From: a bacterium
Lineage (GTDB): Bacteria; Desulfobacterota; Deferrisomatia; Deferrisomatales; Deferrisomataceae
NCBI GenBank assembly: GCA_027021615.1
Contig: JALUTY010000107.1
Location: forward strand, 22,534 to 86,533
Direction of reading: 5' to 3'
Length of the DNA: 64,000 bases
The first letter of the stretch is position 1, and each line of letters begins with the position of its first letter. Shown here piece after piece: positions 43,848 through 52,285 of the stretch. The notes beneath the pieces were generated by a model. That model saw nothing but the letters and a program-made list of their open reading frames with translations, had not been told where the DNA came from and did not search any database. Made by a program: the position numbers and the translations under genes.

Positions 43848-45398
43848 ATGAGCCTGCAAGAGAAGTTCGAACTCCTGGCCCGCATGAACCGCGAGGCCGA
43901 GGCCGGCGGCGGTGAGGAGCGGGTGGCCAAGCACCACGCCCAGGGCAAGCTCACGGCCCGGGAGCGGCTGGACCTGCTGTTCGACCCCGGCACGTTCGTG
44001 GAGGTGGACAAGTTCGTGACCCACCAGTGCACGAACTTCGGCATGGAGAAGACCAAGATCCCGGGCGACGGGGTGGTCACGGGCTACGGCAAGGTGGACG
44101 GCCGGCTGGTCTACGCCTACGCCCAGGACTTCACCGTGTTCGGCGGGAGCCTGTCGCTGACCATGTCCAACAAGATCTGCAAGGTCATGGACATGGCCCT
44201 GAAGAACGGGGCGCCCATGGTGGGGTTGAACGACTCGGGCGGGGCCCGGATCCAGGAGGGGGTCCAAAGCCTGGCCGGCTACGCCAACATCTTCCACCGC
44301 AACGTCATGAGCTCCGGGGTGATCCCCCAGCTGTCGGCCATCATGGGCACCTGTGCCGGCGGGGCCGTGTACAGCCCGGCCCTGACCGACTTCATCTTCA
44401 TGGTGAACGGCACCAGCCACATGTTCATCACCGGGCCGCGGGTGATCAAGGCCGTGACCAACGAGGATGTGACCATGGACGCCCTGGGCGGCGCCATGAC
44501 CCACAACCAGCGCTCGGGGGTGGCCCACTTCGCGGCCGAGGACGACCGGGAGTGCATCGCCGAGATCAAGCGGCTCCTGTCGTTCCTGCCCTCCAACAAC
44601 CTGGAGGACCCGCCGTTCGCGCCCACCGACGACCCGGTGGACCGCAAGATCCCCGAGCTCAACGAGGTGGTGCCCGACAACCCGAACAAGGGCTACGACA
44701 TCAAGACGATCATCACCGCCATGGTGGACAACGGGGACTTCCTGGAGGTCCACGCCCACTACGCCCCGAACATCGTGGTGGGGTTCGCCCGCATGGGCGG
44801 TGCGGTGGTGGGTATCGTGGCCAACCAGCCGGCCCACCTGGCCGGGTGCCTGGACTGCGACGCCTCCATGAAGGGGGCCCGGTTCGTGCGGTTCTGCGAC
44901 GCGTTCAACATCCCCCTGGTCACCCTGGAGGACGTGCCCGGGTATCTGCCCGGCACCGACCAGGAGTACCGGGGCATCATCAAGCACGGGGCCAAGCTGA
45001 TCTACGCCTACTCCGAGGCCACGGTGCCCAAGATCACGGTGATCACTCGCAAGGCCTACGGCGGCGCCTACTGCGTGATGAGCTCCAAGCACCTCCGAGG
45101 CGACGTGAACCTGGCGTTCCCCACGGCCGAGATCGCGGTCATGGGACCCCAAGGGGCCGTGGACATCATCTTCCGCAAGGAGATCAAGGCCGCCGACGAC
45201 CCGAAGAAGGCCCGCGAGGAGAAGATCGCCGAGTACACCGAGCGGTTCGCCAACCCGTACCGGGCCGCCGAGCTGGGGTACATCGACGAGGTGATCCTGC
45301 CCGAGGACATCCGTATCCGGGTCATCCAGGCCCTGGATGCGTGCCGGAACAAGCGCGACACCAACCCCCCGCGCAAGCACGGCAACATCCCCCTGTGA
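43848..45398 (+). CDS. mmdA: Acyl-CoA carboxyltransferase (methylmalonyl-CoA decarboxylase alpha / propionyl-CoA carboxylase beta type)
   Basis: A 516-residue crotonase-fold carboxyltransferase handling methylmalonyl-CoA or propionyl-CoA. Landmarks: [75 protein letters not shown] and [15 protein letters not shown], split by family-typical spacing. ATG at 43848 has AAGGAGG upstream. With the biotin carrier and OadB/G it could form a methylmalonyl-CoA decarboxylase sodium pump; with OadA it could form a transcarboxylase. Confidence 0.93.
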   Translation: MSLQEKFELLARMNREAEAGGGEERVAKHHAQGKLTARERLDLLFDPGTFVEVDKFVTHQCTNFGMEKTKIPGDGVVTGYGKVDGRLVYAYAQDFTVFGGSLSLTMSNKICKVMDMALKNGAPMVGLNDSGGARIQEGVQSLAGYANIFHRNVMSSGVIPQLSAIMGTCAGGAVYSPALTDFIFMVNGTSHMFITGPRVIKAVTNEDVTMDALGGAMTHNQRSGVAHFAAEDDRECIAEIKRLLSFLPSNNLEDPPFAPTDDPVDRKIPELNEVVPDNPNKGYDIKTIITAMVDNGDFLEVHAHYAPNIVVGFARMGGAVVGIVANQPAHLAGCLDCDASMKGARFVRFCDAFNIPLVTLEDVPGYLPGTDQEYRGIIKHGAKLIYAYSEATVPKITVITRKAYGGAYCVMSSKHLRGDVNLAFPTAEIAVMGPQGAVDIIFRKEIKAADDPKKAREEKIAEYTERFANPYRAAELGYIDEVILPEDIRIRVIQALDACRNKRDTNPPRKHGNIPL

Positions 45399-45408
45399 GG
45401 AGCCGGCC

Positions 45409-45861
45409 GTGACCGACGTTTGGACGTTCGCCGCCCAGACCACGATGGTGGGAATGGGGGTCGTGTTCGTGGCCCTGTTCCTGCTGTCGGTGTACATGCA
45501 CTTCTTCAAGGAGCTGACGGCCCGGATCGAGGGCCGGAGCCGAAAGCCGGAAAAGACCCCCGGGCCATCGGCCCCCGCCCCCCGGGTGGCGCCCGTGCCC
45601 GACGAGGCCCCGGCCCCCGGGGACGACGAAGGGGCCCGCACCGCGGCCGCCGTGGCCGTGGCCCTGGCCCTCAAGGGCGTGGCCGCGGGGCCCCCGGCGG
45701 AGGTGGCCGCGGCCATCGCGGCGGCCCTGGCCCTGCACCGTTCGTCCGTCGCCCCGTCGGCCCCACCGGCCGGCCCGGCGGCCGTCCGGTCGTGGGGGTT
45801 GGCCGGCCGGCTCGAGGCCATGGCTGGCCGGACCGCACGACAGGAACGGATTCACCGGTAA
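45409..45861 (+). CDS. oadG: OadG-family sodium pump decarboxylase gamma subunit
   Basis: 150 residues, one N-terminal membrane helix (TTMVGMGVVFVALFLLSVYM), a Pro/Ala-rich middle and a C-terminal helical segment SWGLAGRLEAM. OadG anchors the carboxyltransferase to OadB. The start is GTG at 45409 with GAGGAG upstream, 10 nt after the mmdA stop. The C-terminus is echoed by the small protein at 41.6 kb. Confidence 0.85.
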   Translation: MTDVWTFAAQTTMVGMGVVFVALFLLSVYMHFFKELTARIEGRSRKPEKTPGPSAPAPRVAPVPDEAPAPGDDEGARTAAAVAVALALKGVAAGPPAEVAAAIAAALALHRSSVAPSAPPAGPAAVRSWGLAGRLEAMAGRTARQERIHR

Positions 45862-45920
45862 ACGCCCGGCCGCGTGAGGCCGGCGACCCTGCTGAACTTG
45901 TTGTTTCGGAGGATTTGTCC

Positions 45921-46397
45921 ATGAGCCGATACGATCTGGTCATCAACGGCCAACCCTACGCGGTGGAGATCCAGAGCCTGGCCGGCGGCCGGGCCAAGGT
46001 GGTGGTGAACGGGGTGGCCTACGACGTGGAGATCCCGTCCGGGGCCGCGGCCCCGGCCCCGGAGGCGTCCGCCGCTCCGGCCGCCCCCGCCGCGCCCAGC
46101 CCCGAGCCGGCGCCGGCCCCTGCCGCCCCGGCCCCCAAGCCGGCCCCGGAGCCGGCTCCGGCTGCTCCCGCAGGGGACGGCGAGGTGATCACGGCCCCCA
46201 TGCCCGGCCACATCCTGAACATCCTGGTGGACGCCGGAGACACCGTGGACGTGGGGGACACGGTGGTGGTCATGGAGGCCATGAAGATGGAGAACGAGAT
46301 CAAGGCCCACGTGTCCGGCAAGGTGGCCGAGGTCAAGGTGGCCAAGGGCCAGGACGTGGGCGTGGGTGAGGTGCTGGTGGTGATCGGAGCTGGCTGA
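45921..46397 (+). CDS. Biotin carboxyl carrier protein
   Basis: 158 residues: a short N-terminal beta segment (YDLVINGQPYAVEI), an Ala/Pro linker and a biotinyl domain with APMPGHILNILVDAGD and the biotin-lysine motif EAMKMEN. ATG at 45921 follows CGGAGG. Its stop overlaps the oadB ATG (TGATG). It matches MmdC or the 1.3S subunit of transcarboxylase; it is the second biotinyl domain of the cluster besides that of OadA. Confidence 0.92.
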   Translation: MSRYDLVINGQPYAVEIQSLAGGRAKVVVNGVAYDVEIPSGAAAPAPEASAAPAAPAAPSPEPAPAPAAPAPKPAPEPAPAAPAGDGEVITAPMPGHILNILVDAGDTVDVGDTVVVMEAMKMENEIKAHVSGKVAEVKVAKGQDVGVGEVLVVIGAG

Positions 46398-47560
46398 TGG
46401 AAGGGATGGACGGGTTCCTGTACAAGTTCCTGGGCGGCACCGGGTTCGTGAACGCCACCCCGGGGCATCTGGTGATGCTCCTGGTGGGGTGCACGTTCAT
46501 CTACCTGGCGATCCGGAAGCACTACGAGCCGCTTCTGCTCATCCCCATCGGGTTCGGCATCCTGATCGCCAACATCCCGCTGCCGCCGGGGTTCCAGCTG
46601 ATCTCCAAGGAGTTCATGGCGGGCACGGCCGGGCCGACCACGGTGATGGACTACCTCTACATGGGGGTGCTCAAGGGATTCTACCCGCCGCTCATCTTCC
46701 TGGGCATCGGGGCCCTGACCGACTTCTCGTCGCTCATCGCCAACCCGCGGCTGGTCCTGCTAGGCGCGGCGGCCCAGTTCGGCATCTTCGCCACCCTGGC
46801 CGGCGCCCTGTGGCTGGGGTTCAGCCCGGCCGAGGCGGCCTCGATCGGGATCATCGGCGGGGCCGACGGGCCCACCTCGATCTTCCTGGCCTCTCGGCTG
46901 GCGCCCCACCTGATCGCGCCGGTGGCCATCGCGGCTTACTCGTACATGGCCCTGGTGCCGGTGATCCAGCCCCCCGTCATGTACCTGCTGACCACCAAGA
47001 AGGAGCGGCAGATCAAGATGCCGCCGGCCAAGAGCGCCTCGCGGCTGGAGCGGATCCTGTTCCCCATCGCGTCGTTCCTGATCTGCACCCTGATCGCGCC
47101 GGGCGCCGTGATCCTGCTGGGCATGCTGTTCTTCGGCAACCTGCTCAAGGAGAGCGGGGTCACCGACCGGCTGTCCAACACGGCCAAGTCGGCGTTTATC
47201 GACACCGTGACCATCCTGCTGGGGGTCAGCGTGGGGGCGAGCGCCTCGGCCGAGACGTTCCTGAACCCCCAGAGCCTCAAGATCTTCGCCCTGGGTGCGG
47301 CCAGCTTTGCCGTGGCCACGGCGGCCGGGGTGCTGTTCGCCAAGGCCATGAACCTATTCACTAAGAACAAGATCAACCCCCTGATCGGGGCGGCAGGGGT
47401 GAGCGCGGTGCCCGACTCGGCCCGGGTGGCCCAGATGGTGGGGGCCCGGGAGGACCCCACCAACTTCCTGCTGATGCACGCCATGGGGCCCAACGTGGCC
47501 GGGGTGATCGGCTCGGCCATCGCCGCCGGTGTGCTCTGGTCCCTGCTGGGCGGGGGCTGA
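46397..47560 (+). CDS. oadB: Sodium-translocating decarboxylase beta subunit
   Basis: Integral membrane subunit that decarboxylates carboxybiotin and exports Na+; 387 residues, about nine membrane segments. Family motifs: IGALTDFSSLIANPRL, IGIIGGADGPTSIF with the Na+-site Asp, VMYLLTTKKER, FGNLLKESGVTDRL and GAAGVSAVPDSARV. ATG at 46397 overlaps the biotin carrier stop. It is the last gene of the cluster. Confidence 0.95.
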   Translation: MEGMDGFLYKFLGGTGFVNATPGHLVMLLVGCTFIYLAIRKHYEPLLLIPIGFGILIANIPLPPGFQLISKEFMAGTAGPTTVMDYLYMGVLKGFYPPLIFLGIGALTDFSSLIANPRLVLLGAAAQFGIFATLAGALWLGFSPAEAASIGIIGGADGPTSIFLASRLAPHLIAPVAIAAYSYMALVPVIQPPVMYLLTTKKERQIKMPPAKSASRLERILFPIASFLICTLIAPGAVILLGMLFFGNLLKESGVTDRLSNTAKSAFIDTVTILLGVSVGASASAETFLNPQSLKIFALGAASFAVATAAGVLFAKAMNLFTKNKINPLIGAAGVSAVPDSARVAQMVGAREDPTNFLLMHAMGPNVAGVIGSAIAAGVLWSLLGGG

Positions 47561-47594
47561 CCTCTCCCACCGCACACACATGCACGAACAAAAA

Positions 47595-47620
47595 CCCCGG
47601 ACGCCCACGGCCGTCCGGGG
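47595..47620. terminator. Bidirectional terminator between oadB and DUF1622 gene
   Basis: CCCCGGAC (47595-47602) and GTCCGGGG (47613-47620) form a stem. Five A before it on the plus strand become TTTTTGTT after the hairpin on the minus strand; the plus side has only CTTTG. It therefore serves convergent genes, and best the minus one. Confidence 0.8.
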
Positions 47621-47625
47621 CTTTG

Positions 47626-47979
47626 TCACGTCTGGGATCCCCCTTCCCCGCCCGCCGTTCCGCCCAGGTCGTGCTGCAGGAAGAAGTTCAGCACCGTGCG
47701 GATGCCCACGATCGCGGCCAGCTGCCCGATGTCCTGCCAGGAGGGAGAGATGGCGGTCTTCATGACGTCGGCGCCGATCAGGAACTCCAGGCTGAGGGAG
47801 AGGTTGTGACCCAGCTCGCGGCGCATCGCGAGCAGAACCCCATGGCCCCCGCCGGGGCGCAGTCCTTGGCGCACGTACAGCCACAGGGCCTGGACGATGC
47901 CCGCCAGGATGAAGTAGACCGCCATGGCCTCGGAGGCCAGGGCCACGTACTGGGCCACGAGATTGATCCAAGCTTCCAT
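47626..47979 (-). CDS. DUF1622 membrane protein
   Basis: 117 residues with three hydrophobic segments (YVALASEAMAVYFILAGIVQAL, then LSLSLEFLIGADVMKTA, then LAAIVGIRTVLNFFLQHDL), split here by loops. The LSLEFLIGADVMKT and IRTVLNFFL motifs identify DUF1622. Function unknown. ATG at 47979 has weak AGGTTCC upstream. Convergent with oadB. Confidence 0.85.
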   Translation of the reverse strand: MEAWINLVAQYVALASEAMAVYFILAGIVQALWLYVRQGLRPGGGHGVLLAMRRELGHNLSLSLEFLIGADVMKTAISPSWQDIGQLAAIVGIRTVLNFFLQHDLGGTAGGEGGSQT

Positions 47980-48049
47980 GGGAACCTCATGCGCGCCGCG
48001 GCAAAGGGGTTGTGTTCCGGGCCGAACGGGCTAGCTTTGTATCGTGCGT

Positions 48050-48135
48050 GAGCGCCCGGCGCTCTAGCAGGCCCCATCCCCCCCGACTCCGAAGTCGAGA
48101 CGGGCTTTCGACCGACGACCAACGACCGAAGTTAC
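48050..48135 (+). repeat. Mosaic intergenic repeat
   Basis: GGCGCTCTAGCAGGCCCCATC near 48060, GGGCTTTCGACCGACGACC and AACGACCGAAGTTAC to 48135. It ends 41 nt before the ATG of the next plus-strand gene. Confidence 0.75.
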
Positions 48136-48176
48136 TGGGAAGGCAGGGGCCGCGGGCCCCGCCGGGAGGGAGCGCC

Positions 48177-48383
48177 ATGGGATTCTGGGAGTCGAAACCC
48201 TGCCGCGTGTTCTCCGGCCTGGCCGTTCTGGTGGTCGTGGCCCTGGTGGTGTCGGGGTGGGCCTTCGGCTACACCCCGGACCGGTGGACCCCCCTGACCT
48301 GGGTGGCCCTGGGGATCACGGCCGCGTGCCTGGCCGTGTGCTGCTGCGTGGGCGGCCGCCGCCAGGAGGCGCGCCGGACGTGA
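48177..48383 (+). CDS. Small two-TM protein
   Basis: 68 residues with two membrane segments (GLAVLVVVALVVSGWAFG and WVALGITAACLAVCCCVGG) and a basic C-terminus RRQEARRT. ATG at 48177 follows GGGAGGGAG, an excellent ribosome site. No recognised family; possibly a membrane peptide of unknown role. It ends 9 nt from the convergent radical SAM gene. Confidence 0.65.
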   Translation: MGFWESKPCRVFSGLAVLVVVALVVSGWAFGYTPDRWTPLTWVALGITAACLAVCCCVGGRRQEARRT

Positions 48384-48392
48384 GCCCGGCCC

Positions 48393-49295
48393 TCACCGAT
48401 CGAGGCGGGTGAGCCCCGCGGCGCGGGCCGTTCGGACCGCCTCGGCCACCTCGGCCCGGGAGACCCGGCGGTCCAGGGGCGGCAGGGCGTGGGCCTCGCC
48501 CACCGGGTGGTACTGGCCCATCACGTTCACATAGGTGTGGGGCGAGATCCGCTCGGCCAGAAAGGCCATCACCTTCTGGGTGCCGGCCAGTCCGCCGGGC
48601 AGGACCAGGTGCCGCACCAGTAGCCCCCGCACGGCCAGGCCCCGGTCGTCGATCTCCAGGTCCCCCACCTGTCGGTGCATCTCGGCCACGGCCTCCCGGG
48701 CCACCTCCCAGTAGTCGGGCGCGTCGGCCAGGCGGGCCCCCACCTCCGGGTCGGTCCACTTCAGGTCGGGCATGTACACGTCCACCACCCCGTCCAGTAG
48801 CTCCAGGGTGGCCTTGGCGTCGTACGCCCCGGTGTTGTACACCACGGGGATCCTGAGTCCCCGGGCCGCGGCCAGGCCCAGGGCGGCGAGGATCTGGGGC
48901 ACCACGTGGGAGGGGGTGACCAGGTTCAGGTTGTGGCACCCGCGGCCCTGGATCCACAGGAAGATCCGGGCCAAGCGGTGGACCGGGGTCTCCGAGCCCT
49001 CGCCCTGCTGGGAGATGTCCCAGTTCTGGCAGAACCGGCACCGGAGGTTGCACTCGGCGAAGAACACCGTGCCGGAGCCGCCGCGGCCCACCAGGGGACG
49101 TTCCTCCCCGAAGTGGGGCCCTGCCGAGGCCACCTTGGCGTGGAGTCCGGTGCGGCACACGCCTCGCTCGTCGGCGAGCCGGTTCACCCCGCACCGCCGG
49201 GGGCACAGGTCGCAGGCCGCGAGCCGGCGGTACGCGGCCCGGACCGCGGCCTTCAGTCTTCCGGTCCGCCATGCGGTCACATAGGAGGCTTCCAT
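48393..49295 (-). CDS. PflX-like radical SAM protein
   Basis: A 300-residue radical SAM enzyme of the COG1313 (PflX) type. The N-terminal cysteine cluster CDLCPRRCGVNR...GVCRTG is followed by the SAM-cluster motif ECNLRCRFCQN, then SHVVPQILAAL, YNTGAYD and DVYMPDLKW. ATG at 49295 is the likely start. It directly abuts the end of a mosaic repeat (GAAGTTAT-ATG) and has no Shine-Dalgarno sequence of its own. The substrate is unknown. Confidence 0.85.
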   Translation of the reverse strand: MEASYVTAWRTGRLKAAVRAAYRRLAACDLCPRRCGVNRLADERGVCRTGLHAKVASAGPHFGEERPLVGRGGSGTVFFAECNLRCRFCQNWDISQQGEGSETPVHRLARIFLWIQGRGCHNLNLVTPSHVVPQILAALGLAAARGLRIPVVYNTGAYDAKATLELLDGVVDVYMPDLKWTDPEVGARLADAPDYWEVAREAVAEMHRQVGDLEIDDRGLAVRGLLVRHLVLPGGLAGTQKVMAFLAERISPHTYVNVMGQYHPVGEAHALPPLDRRVSRAEVAEAVRTARAAGLTRLDR

Positions 49296-49520
49296 ATAAC
49301 TTCGGTCGTCGGTCAACGGTCGACGGTCTTCGGTCTCCTGGCCCCCAGGGCAAGTGGCTCTCGCCAACCCGGCGGCGGGGGGCCTGTTGGAGCGCCCGCC
49401 TAACGGGCCGGGCTACCCGGAATTTCCCTAGTTTCTAGTCTCTAGTTTCTAGTCTATGGCCGGCCGGAGGCGGGCCCCATGCCCTGCCGCCGGCAACGGC
49501 CCCGGACCAACGAAAGTTAC
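49296..49520 (-). repeat. Mosaic intergenic repeat before radical SAM gene
   Basis: On the minus strand: CTAGAAACTAG units (about 49429-49456), GGTAGCCCGGCCCGTTAGGCG, GGCGCTCCAACAGGCCCCC, GGAGACCGAAGACCG, then GACCGTTGACCGACGACC and GAAGTTAT, which touches the start codon. A partial copy in the opposite orientation (GGCAACGGCCCCGGACC, AACGAAAGTTAC) lies at 49490-49520. Confidence 0.75.
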
Positions 49521-49572
49521 CCTTCTCCGTTGTAGGGTCGCGCAGCGGCCTGATGGAGCTTTCCGGCCGCCC

Positions 49573-50331
49573 TTACCGGCTCCAGAACCCCTCGGGATCG
49601 TAGCGCCGGATCACGGCCAGGTCCTCCGGGCCGGGCTCGGGGGTCCGGGGCACGGGGCTCGGGATCACCACGGGCCACCCCGTGAGGGCGCGGACCTCGT
49701 CCGGGTCCACCCCGGGGTGGACCGAGGCCACCACCATCTCCCGGGTGCGGGGGTGGAACGTGAACACGCACTTGTCCGTGATCACGGCAGCCGGGCCGCC
49801 CCCGGCCAGCCCGTTCTCCTCCCGCCAGGTCCGGCCGGTGCCGTGGCCCGGGCTCGTCACATAGCGCACTCGCTCCACGAACCGCCGGCGCTCGTGCTTC
49901 ATCACGATCACGAGCCGGCTGGCCATGCACGCGATGTCGCACGCCCCGCCGCTGCCGGGCAGCCGGATTCCGGCGCCGTCGGGCCCCACCTCGGTGGTGT
50001 TCAGGTTTCCGTACCGGTCGATCTCGGCCCCGCCGATGAACCCCAGGTCCACCCGGCCGGCCTGGAGCAGGCCCATGGCCAGCTCCATGCCCATGCACAT
50101 GCGCGCGCCCCTGAGGTTGGGGGGGTCGCTCATGGTGATCAGGGGGTCCGGGGTGGGCGAGTCCCGCAGCACCCCGTTCTCGAACAGCCCGACGGCCTGG
50201 GGCGCGTGGGTGGACCGGGCCAGCAGGAACGCCAGAAGGGGCAGGCGCATCCCCACGAACACGAGCTCCCGGTCGCCGATCTCCCGGGCGGCCCGGGCGA
50301 TCATCAGCTCCCCGGGGGTGTAGGCGGCCAT
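49573..50331 (-). CDS. CoA-transferase beta subunit (GctB/IpdB-like)
   Basis: Family I CoA-transferase subunit, 252 residues. The catalytic-glutamate region is GLFENGVLRDSP. Other family segments: ELMIARAAREIGDRELVFVGM, IGGAEIDRYGNLNTTEVG, LPGSGGACDIACMA and FTFHPRTREMVVASVHPGVD. ATG at 50331 has GGGGAGG upstream. Its partner alpha subunit lies upstream but is separated by a 340-bp repeat insertion. Acid and CoA donor are unknown. Confidence 0.88.
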   Translation of the reverse strand: MAAYTPGELMIARAAREIGDRELVFVGMRLPLLAFLLARSTHAPQAVGLFENGVLRDSPTPDPLITMSDPPNLRGARMCMGMELAMGLLQAGRVDLGFIGGAEIDRYGNLNTTEVGPDGAGIRLPGSGGACDIACMASRLVIVMKHERRRFVERVRYVTSPGHGTGRTWREENGLAGGGPAAVITDKCVFTFHPRTREMVVASVHPGVDPDEVRALTGWPVVIPSPVPRTPEPGPEDLAVIRRYDPEGFWSR

Positions 50332-50350
50332 GGTTCGTCCTCCCCGGCTT

Positions 50351-50684
50351 ATACCAAAGTGCGTTCAAAGCTGTTGGACCCCTGCACCGGCGGGGCAAGG
50401 GACGTCGGTCTGCCACGCCCTACCGAGATAACAAAGTTAACCATTGGGGCCCTTATACAAGGGGCCTGGTGGAGCGCCGGGCGTGGCTCCTAAAGTCGTT
50501 GCATCCGGCACTCAGCCGATGCCAGCCCGGCGGCGATCCGAGAAATACGGTGTCAGCGTTCGTTTTTCCAGCGTTCATGGAGCCTCCGGGATGAGTGCCG
50601 GATGCAACGTGAGCCGGATGCTGCACTCACGCACGACCGGAACCAGGCCCCTTGCCTCCGTTGGAACGCAACTTGGAATCAGTA
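50351..50684. repeat. MITE-like element, copy A, between CoA-transferase genes
   Basis: Starts ATACCAAAGTGCGTTCAAAG (50351 onward) and ends TTGGAACGCAACTTGGAATC (50661-50680). Copy B at 51604-51829 has the related ends ATACCAGGTCGCATTCAAAG and TTGATCGCAAATTGGTATC. The two ends of each copy are imperfect inverted repeats. The right end includes the TGA stop codon of the alpha-subunit gene. It contains a nested inverted-repeat element at 50498-50608. Confidence 0.65.
50498..50608. repeat. 111-bp element with perfect 17-bp inverted repeats
   Basis: GTTGCATCCGGCACTCA (50498-50514) and its exact inverse TGAGTGCCGGATGCAAC (50592-50608) enclose 77 bp without a gene. It could fold as a large hairpin, or be a nested mobile element or an IHF-type intergenic repeat. 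Confidence 0.75.
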
Positions 50685-51599
50685 CCCGAAGTCCGCGGCC
50701 ACGGTGTACGCGTGGTCCCGCACGGCCAAGGCATCGAGCCGTCCCGCGGCCCGCAAGCGCTCCACGTACTCGGTGTGGTCGGCCAGGCCGGTGACCCACT
50801 CGTCCACCCAGGCCTCGAACCCCTCCCGGGTCCGGCTGGCCCGGTGGTACTCCCGGTAGAACCCGTGGTCCCGGTTGGTGTACCCCTGGCACGGGGAGGG
50901 GTGGCTGCCCCACCGGGCCTCCACCACGGCGCTCACCCGGAACCCCGGGATCAGGGTACGGTTGGGGTCGCTGGCGATCACCCAAGGGGGCACGATCTCC
51001 TCGGCCACCACGATCACCCGCTCCGCCGCGAATGCGGCCTCCTGGGTCACCCCCAGGTTGCCCCAGGCGTGGGCGTTGCCCCGGGCGTCGGCCCTCTGCA
51101 CGTGGAGCACGGCCACGTCGGGCTCGATGGCCCGCACCGCCACCAGGGGCTCGTCCGTGAACGGGCAACGGGTCGGTATCAGCCCGGGGTTGCGCTCGAG
51201 CAGGCTGCTCCCCAGGGCCGTGCGGGTGGGCAGGTACGGCAGGCCCTGGCTGGCGGCCTTGAGCCCGGTCTGGATGGTGAAGTTGGTGTGGTCCACCACC
51301 TCCAGGGGCCGGGGCTCCCCCCGCTCCACGGCCCGGCGGAAGCTGTACCCCGAGCCCATCATCACGTTGCCCACCCAGGCCGCCTCCACCCGGGCCACGG
51401 CCCCGGCCCCGATCAGCACGTCGAACAGCATGTCCGAGATCGGGCCGATCAGGGTCAGATCTCCGATGCCCTGGCGCACCATCTCGTAGCCCACCGCGAA
51501 GGGGATCAGGGACTCCAGTGCCGCGCCCATGACCACCCGGTCCCCCGGGTGCACGAACAGACTCACCGCCTCCTTCAGGGTGTAGATCTTTGTCTCCAT
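50679..51599 (-). CDS. CoA-transferase alpha subunit (GctA/IpdA-like)
   Basis: Partner of the beta subunit, about 306 residues. Segments YTLKEAVSLFVHPGDRVVMGAALESLIPFA are interrupted only by normal loops; EVVDHTNFTIQTGLKA, LERNPGLIPTRCPFTDEPLVAV and AERVIVVAEEIVPPWVI fit GctA-like proteins. Starts at 51599, 51605 or 51617 are all possible; none has a Shine-Dalgarno sequence because a MITE-like repeat ends right there. Upstream are DUF2889 and XRE-cupin genes on the same strand. Confidence 0.85.
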   Translation of the reverse strand: METKIYTLKEAVSLFVHPGDRVVMGAALESLIPFAVGYEMVRQGIGDLTLIGPISDMLFDVLIGAGAVARVEAAWVGNVMMGSGYSFRRAVERGEPRPLEVVDHTNFTIQTGLKAASQGLPYLPTRTALGSSLLERNPGLIPTRCPFTDEPLVAVRAIEPDVAVLHVQRADARGNAHAWGNLGVTQEAAFAAERVIVVAEEIVPPWVIASDPNRTLIPGFRVSAVVEARWGSHPSPCQGYTNRDHGFYREYHRASRTREGFEAWVDEWVTGLADHTEYVERLRAAGRLDALAVRDHAYTVAADFGY

Positions 51600-51603
51600 G
51601 CTC

Positions 51604-51829
51604 ATACCAGGTCGCATTCAAAGCCAGCGATTGGGGGGCCATTGGCCCGGAGCGCTACGGCCGAGCCGTTCAAGCCGCTCGGCGCAGGGGAACGGCCGCG
51701 GCGCGTGCTCTCACGCGCCGCAGCAGACCGAGCCACACCGGCTCCGGCGGGGCCGTCTTTTCCGGCGGAGGACCGACGGCCTCCGCATCGCCCCTCTATG
51801 AGCTCATCTTGATCGCAAATTGGTATCAG
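51604..51829. repeat. MITE-like element, copy B, upstream of CoA-transferase alpha gene
   Basis: Ends ATACCA...TCAA and TTGATCGCAAATTGGTAT are imperfect inverted repeats. The core shares a 10-bp hairpin GCGGCGCGTG-CTCT-CACGCGCCGC (51698-51721) and flanks with the element at 6.1 kb. The right end covers the TGA of the DUF2889 gene. Confidence 0.65.
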
Positions 51830-52278
51830 TCCTCGGCGAACACCAGGCAGGTGTTCTTGAGGCGCTTCCTGCCGTGGGCCACGATCTCGTCCTCGGTCAT
51901 GGTCTTCTTGAGCTCGTCCCAGTAGTTGACCGAGGCCCCGATCCGGATCATCGACACGAGGCGCACCGCGTCCGTGATCAGCTCCACCATGTGGGCGCAG
52001 CCCCGGGGCCCGCCGAGACGGCGGCTGATCTCCTTCACGATTCCGCGGCCGATCGTGAGCCCCTCCAGCCGCCGTACCCCCTCGGCTCCGGCCAGGCACC
52101 GGTTCAGGGGCGCCTTGGTCATGTTGGCCCGGGCCTCCTCGATCAGCCCGTCGGTCATCCGGACGCGCAGCTCCAGATGGAACGAGTGCTCCAGGTCCAG
52201 CAGGGTGCTCGTGACCAGGAGATGGTCCTCGTCCACCTGCTTCACGTTGGAGTGGATCGAACGCTGGAAGATGTCCAT
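51826..52278 (-). CDS. DUF2889 family protein
   Basis: 150 residues matching DUF2889: RSIHSNVKQVDEDHLLVTSTLLDLEHSFHLEL (read with normal spacing), GRGIVKEISRRLGG, CAHMVELITDAVR and the terminal CLVFAED. Function is unknown; members often lie beside CoA-ester metabolism genes, as here. ATG at 52278, 7 nt after the XRE-cupin stop, so cotranscribed. Confidence 0.85.
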   Translation of the reverse strand: MDIFQRSIHSNVKQVDEDHLLVTSTLLDLEHSFHLELRVRMTDGLIEEARANMTKAPLNRCLAGAEGVRRLEGLTIGRGIVKEISRRLGGPRGCAHMVELITDAVRLVSMIRIGASVNYWDELKKTMTEDEIVAHGRKRLKNTCLVFAED

Positions 52279-52285
52279 GGCTGCC

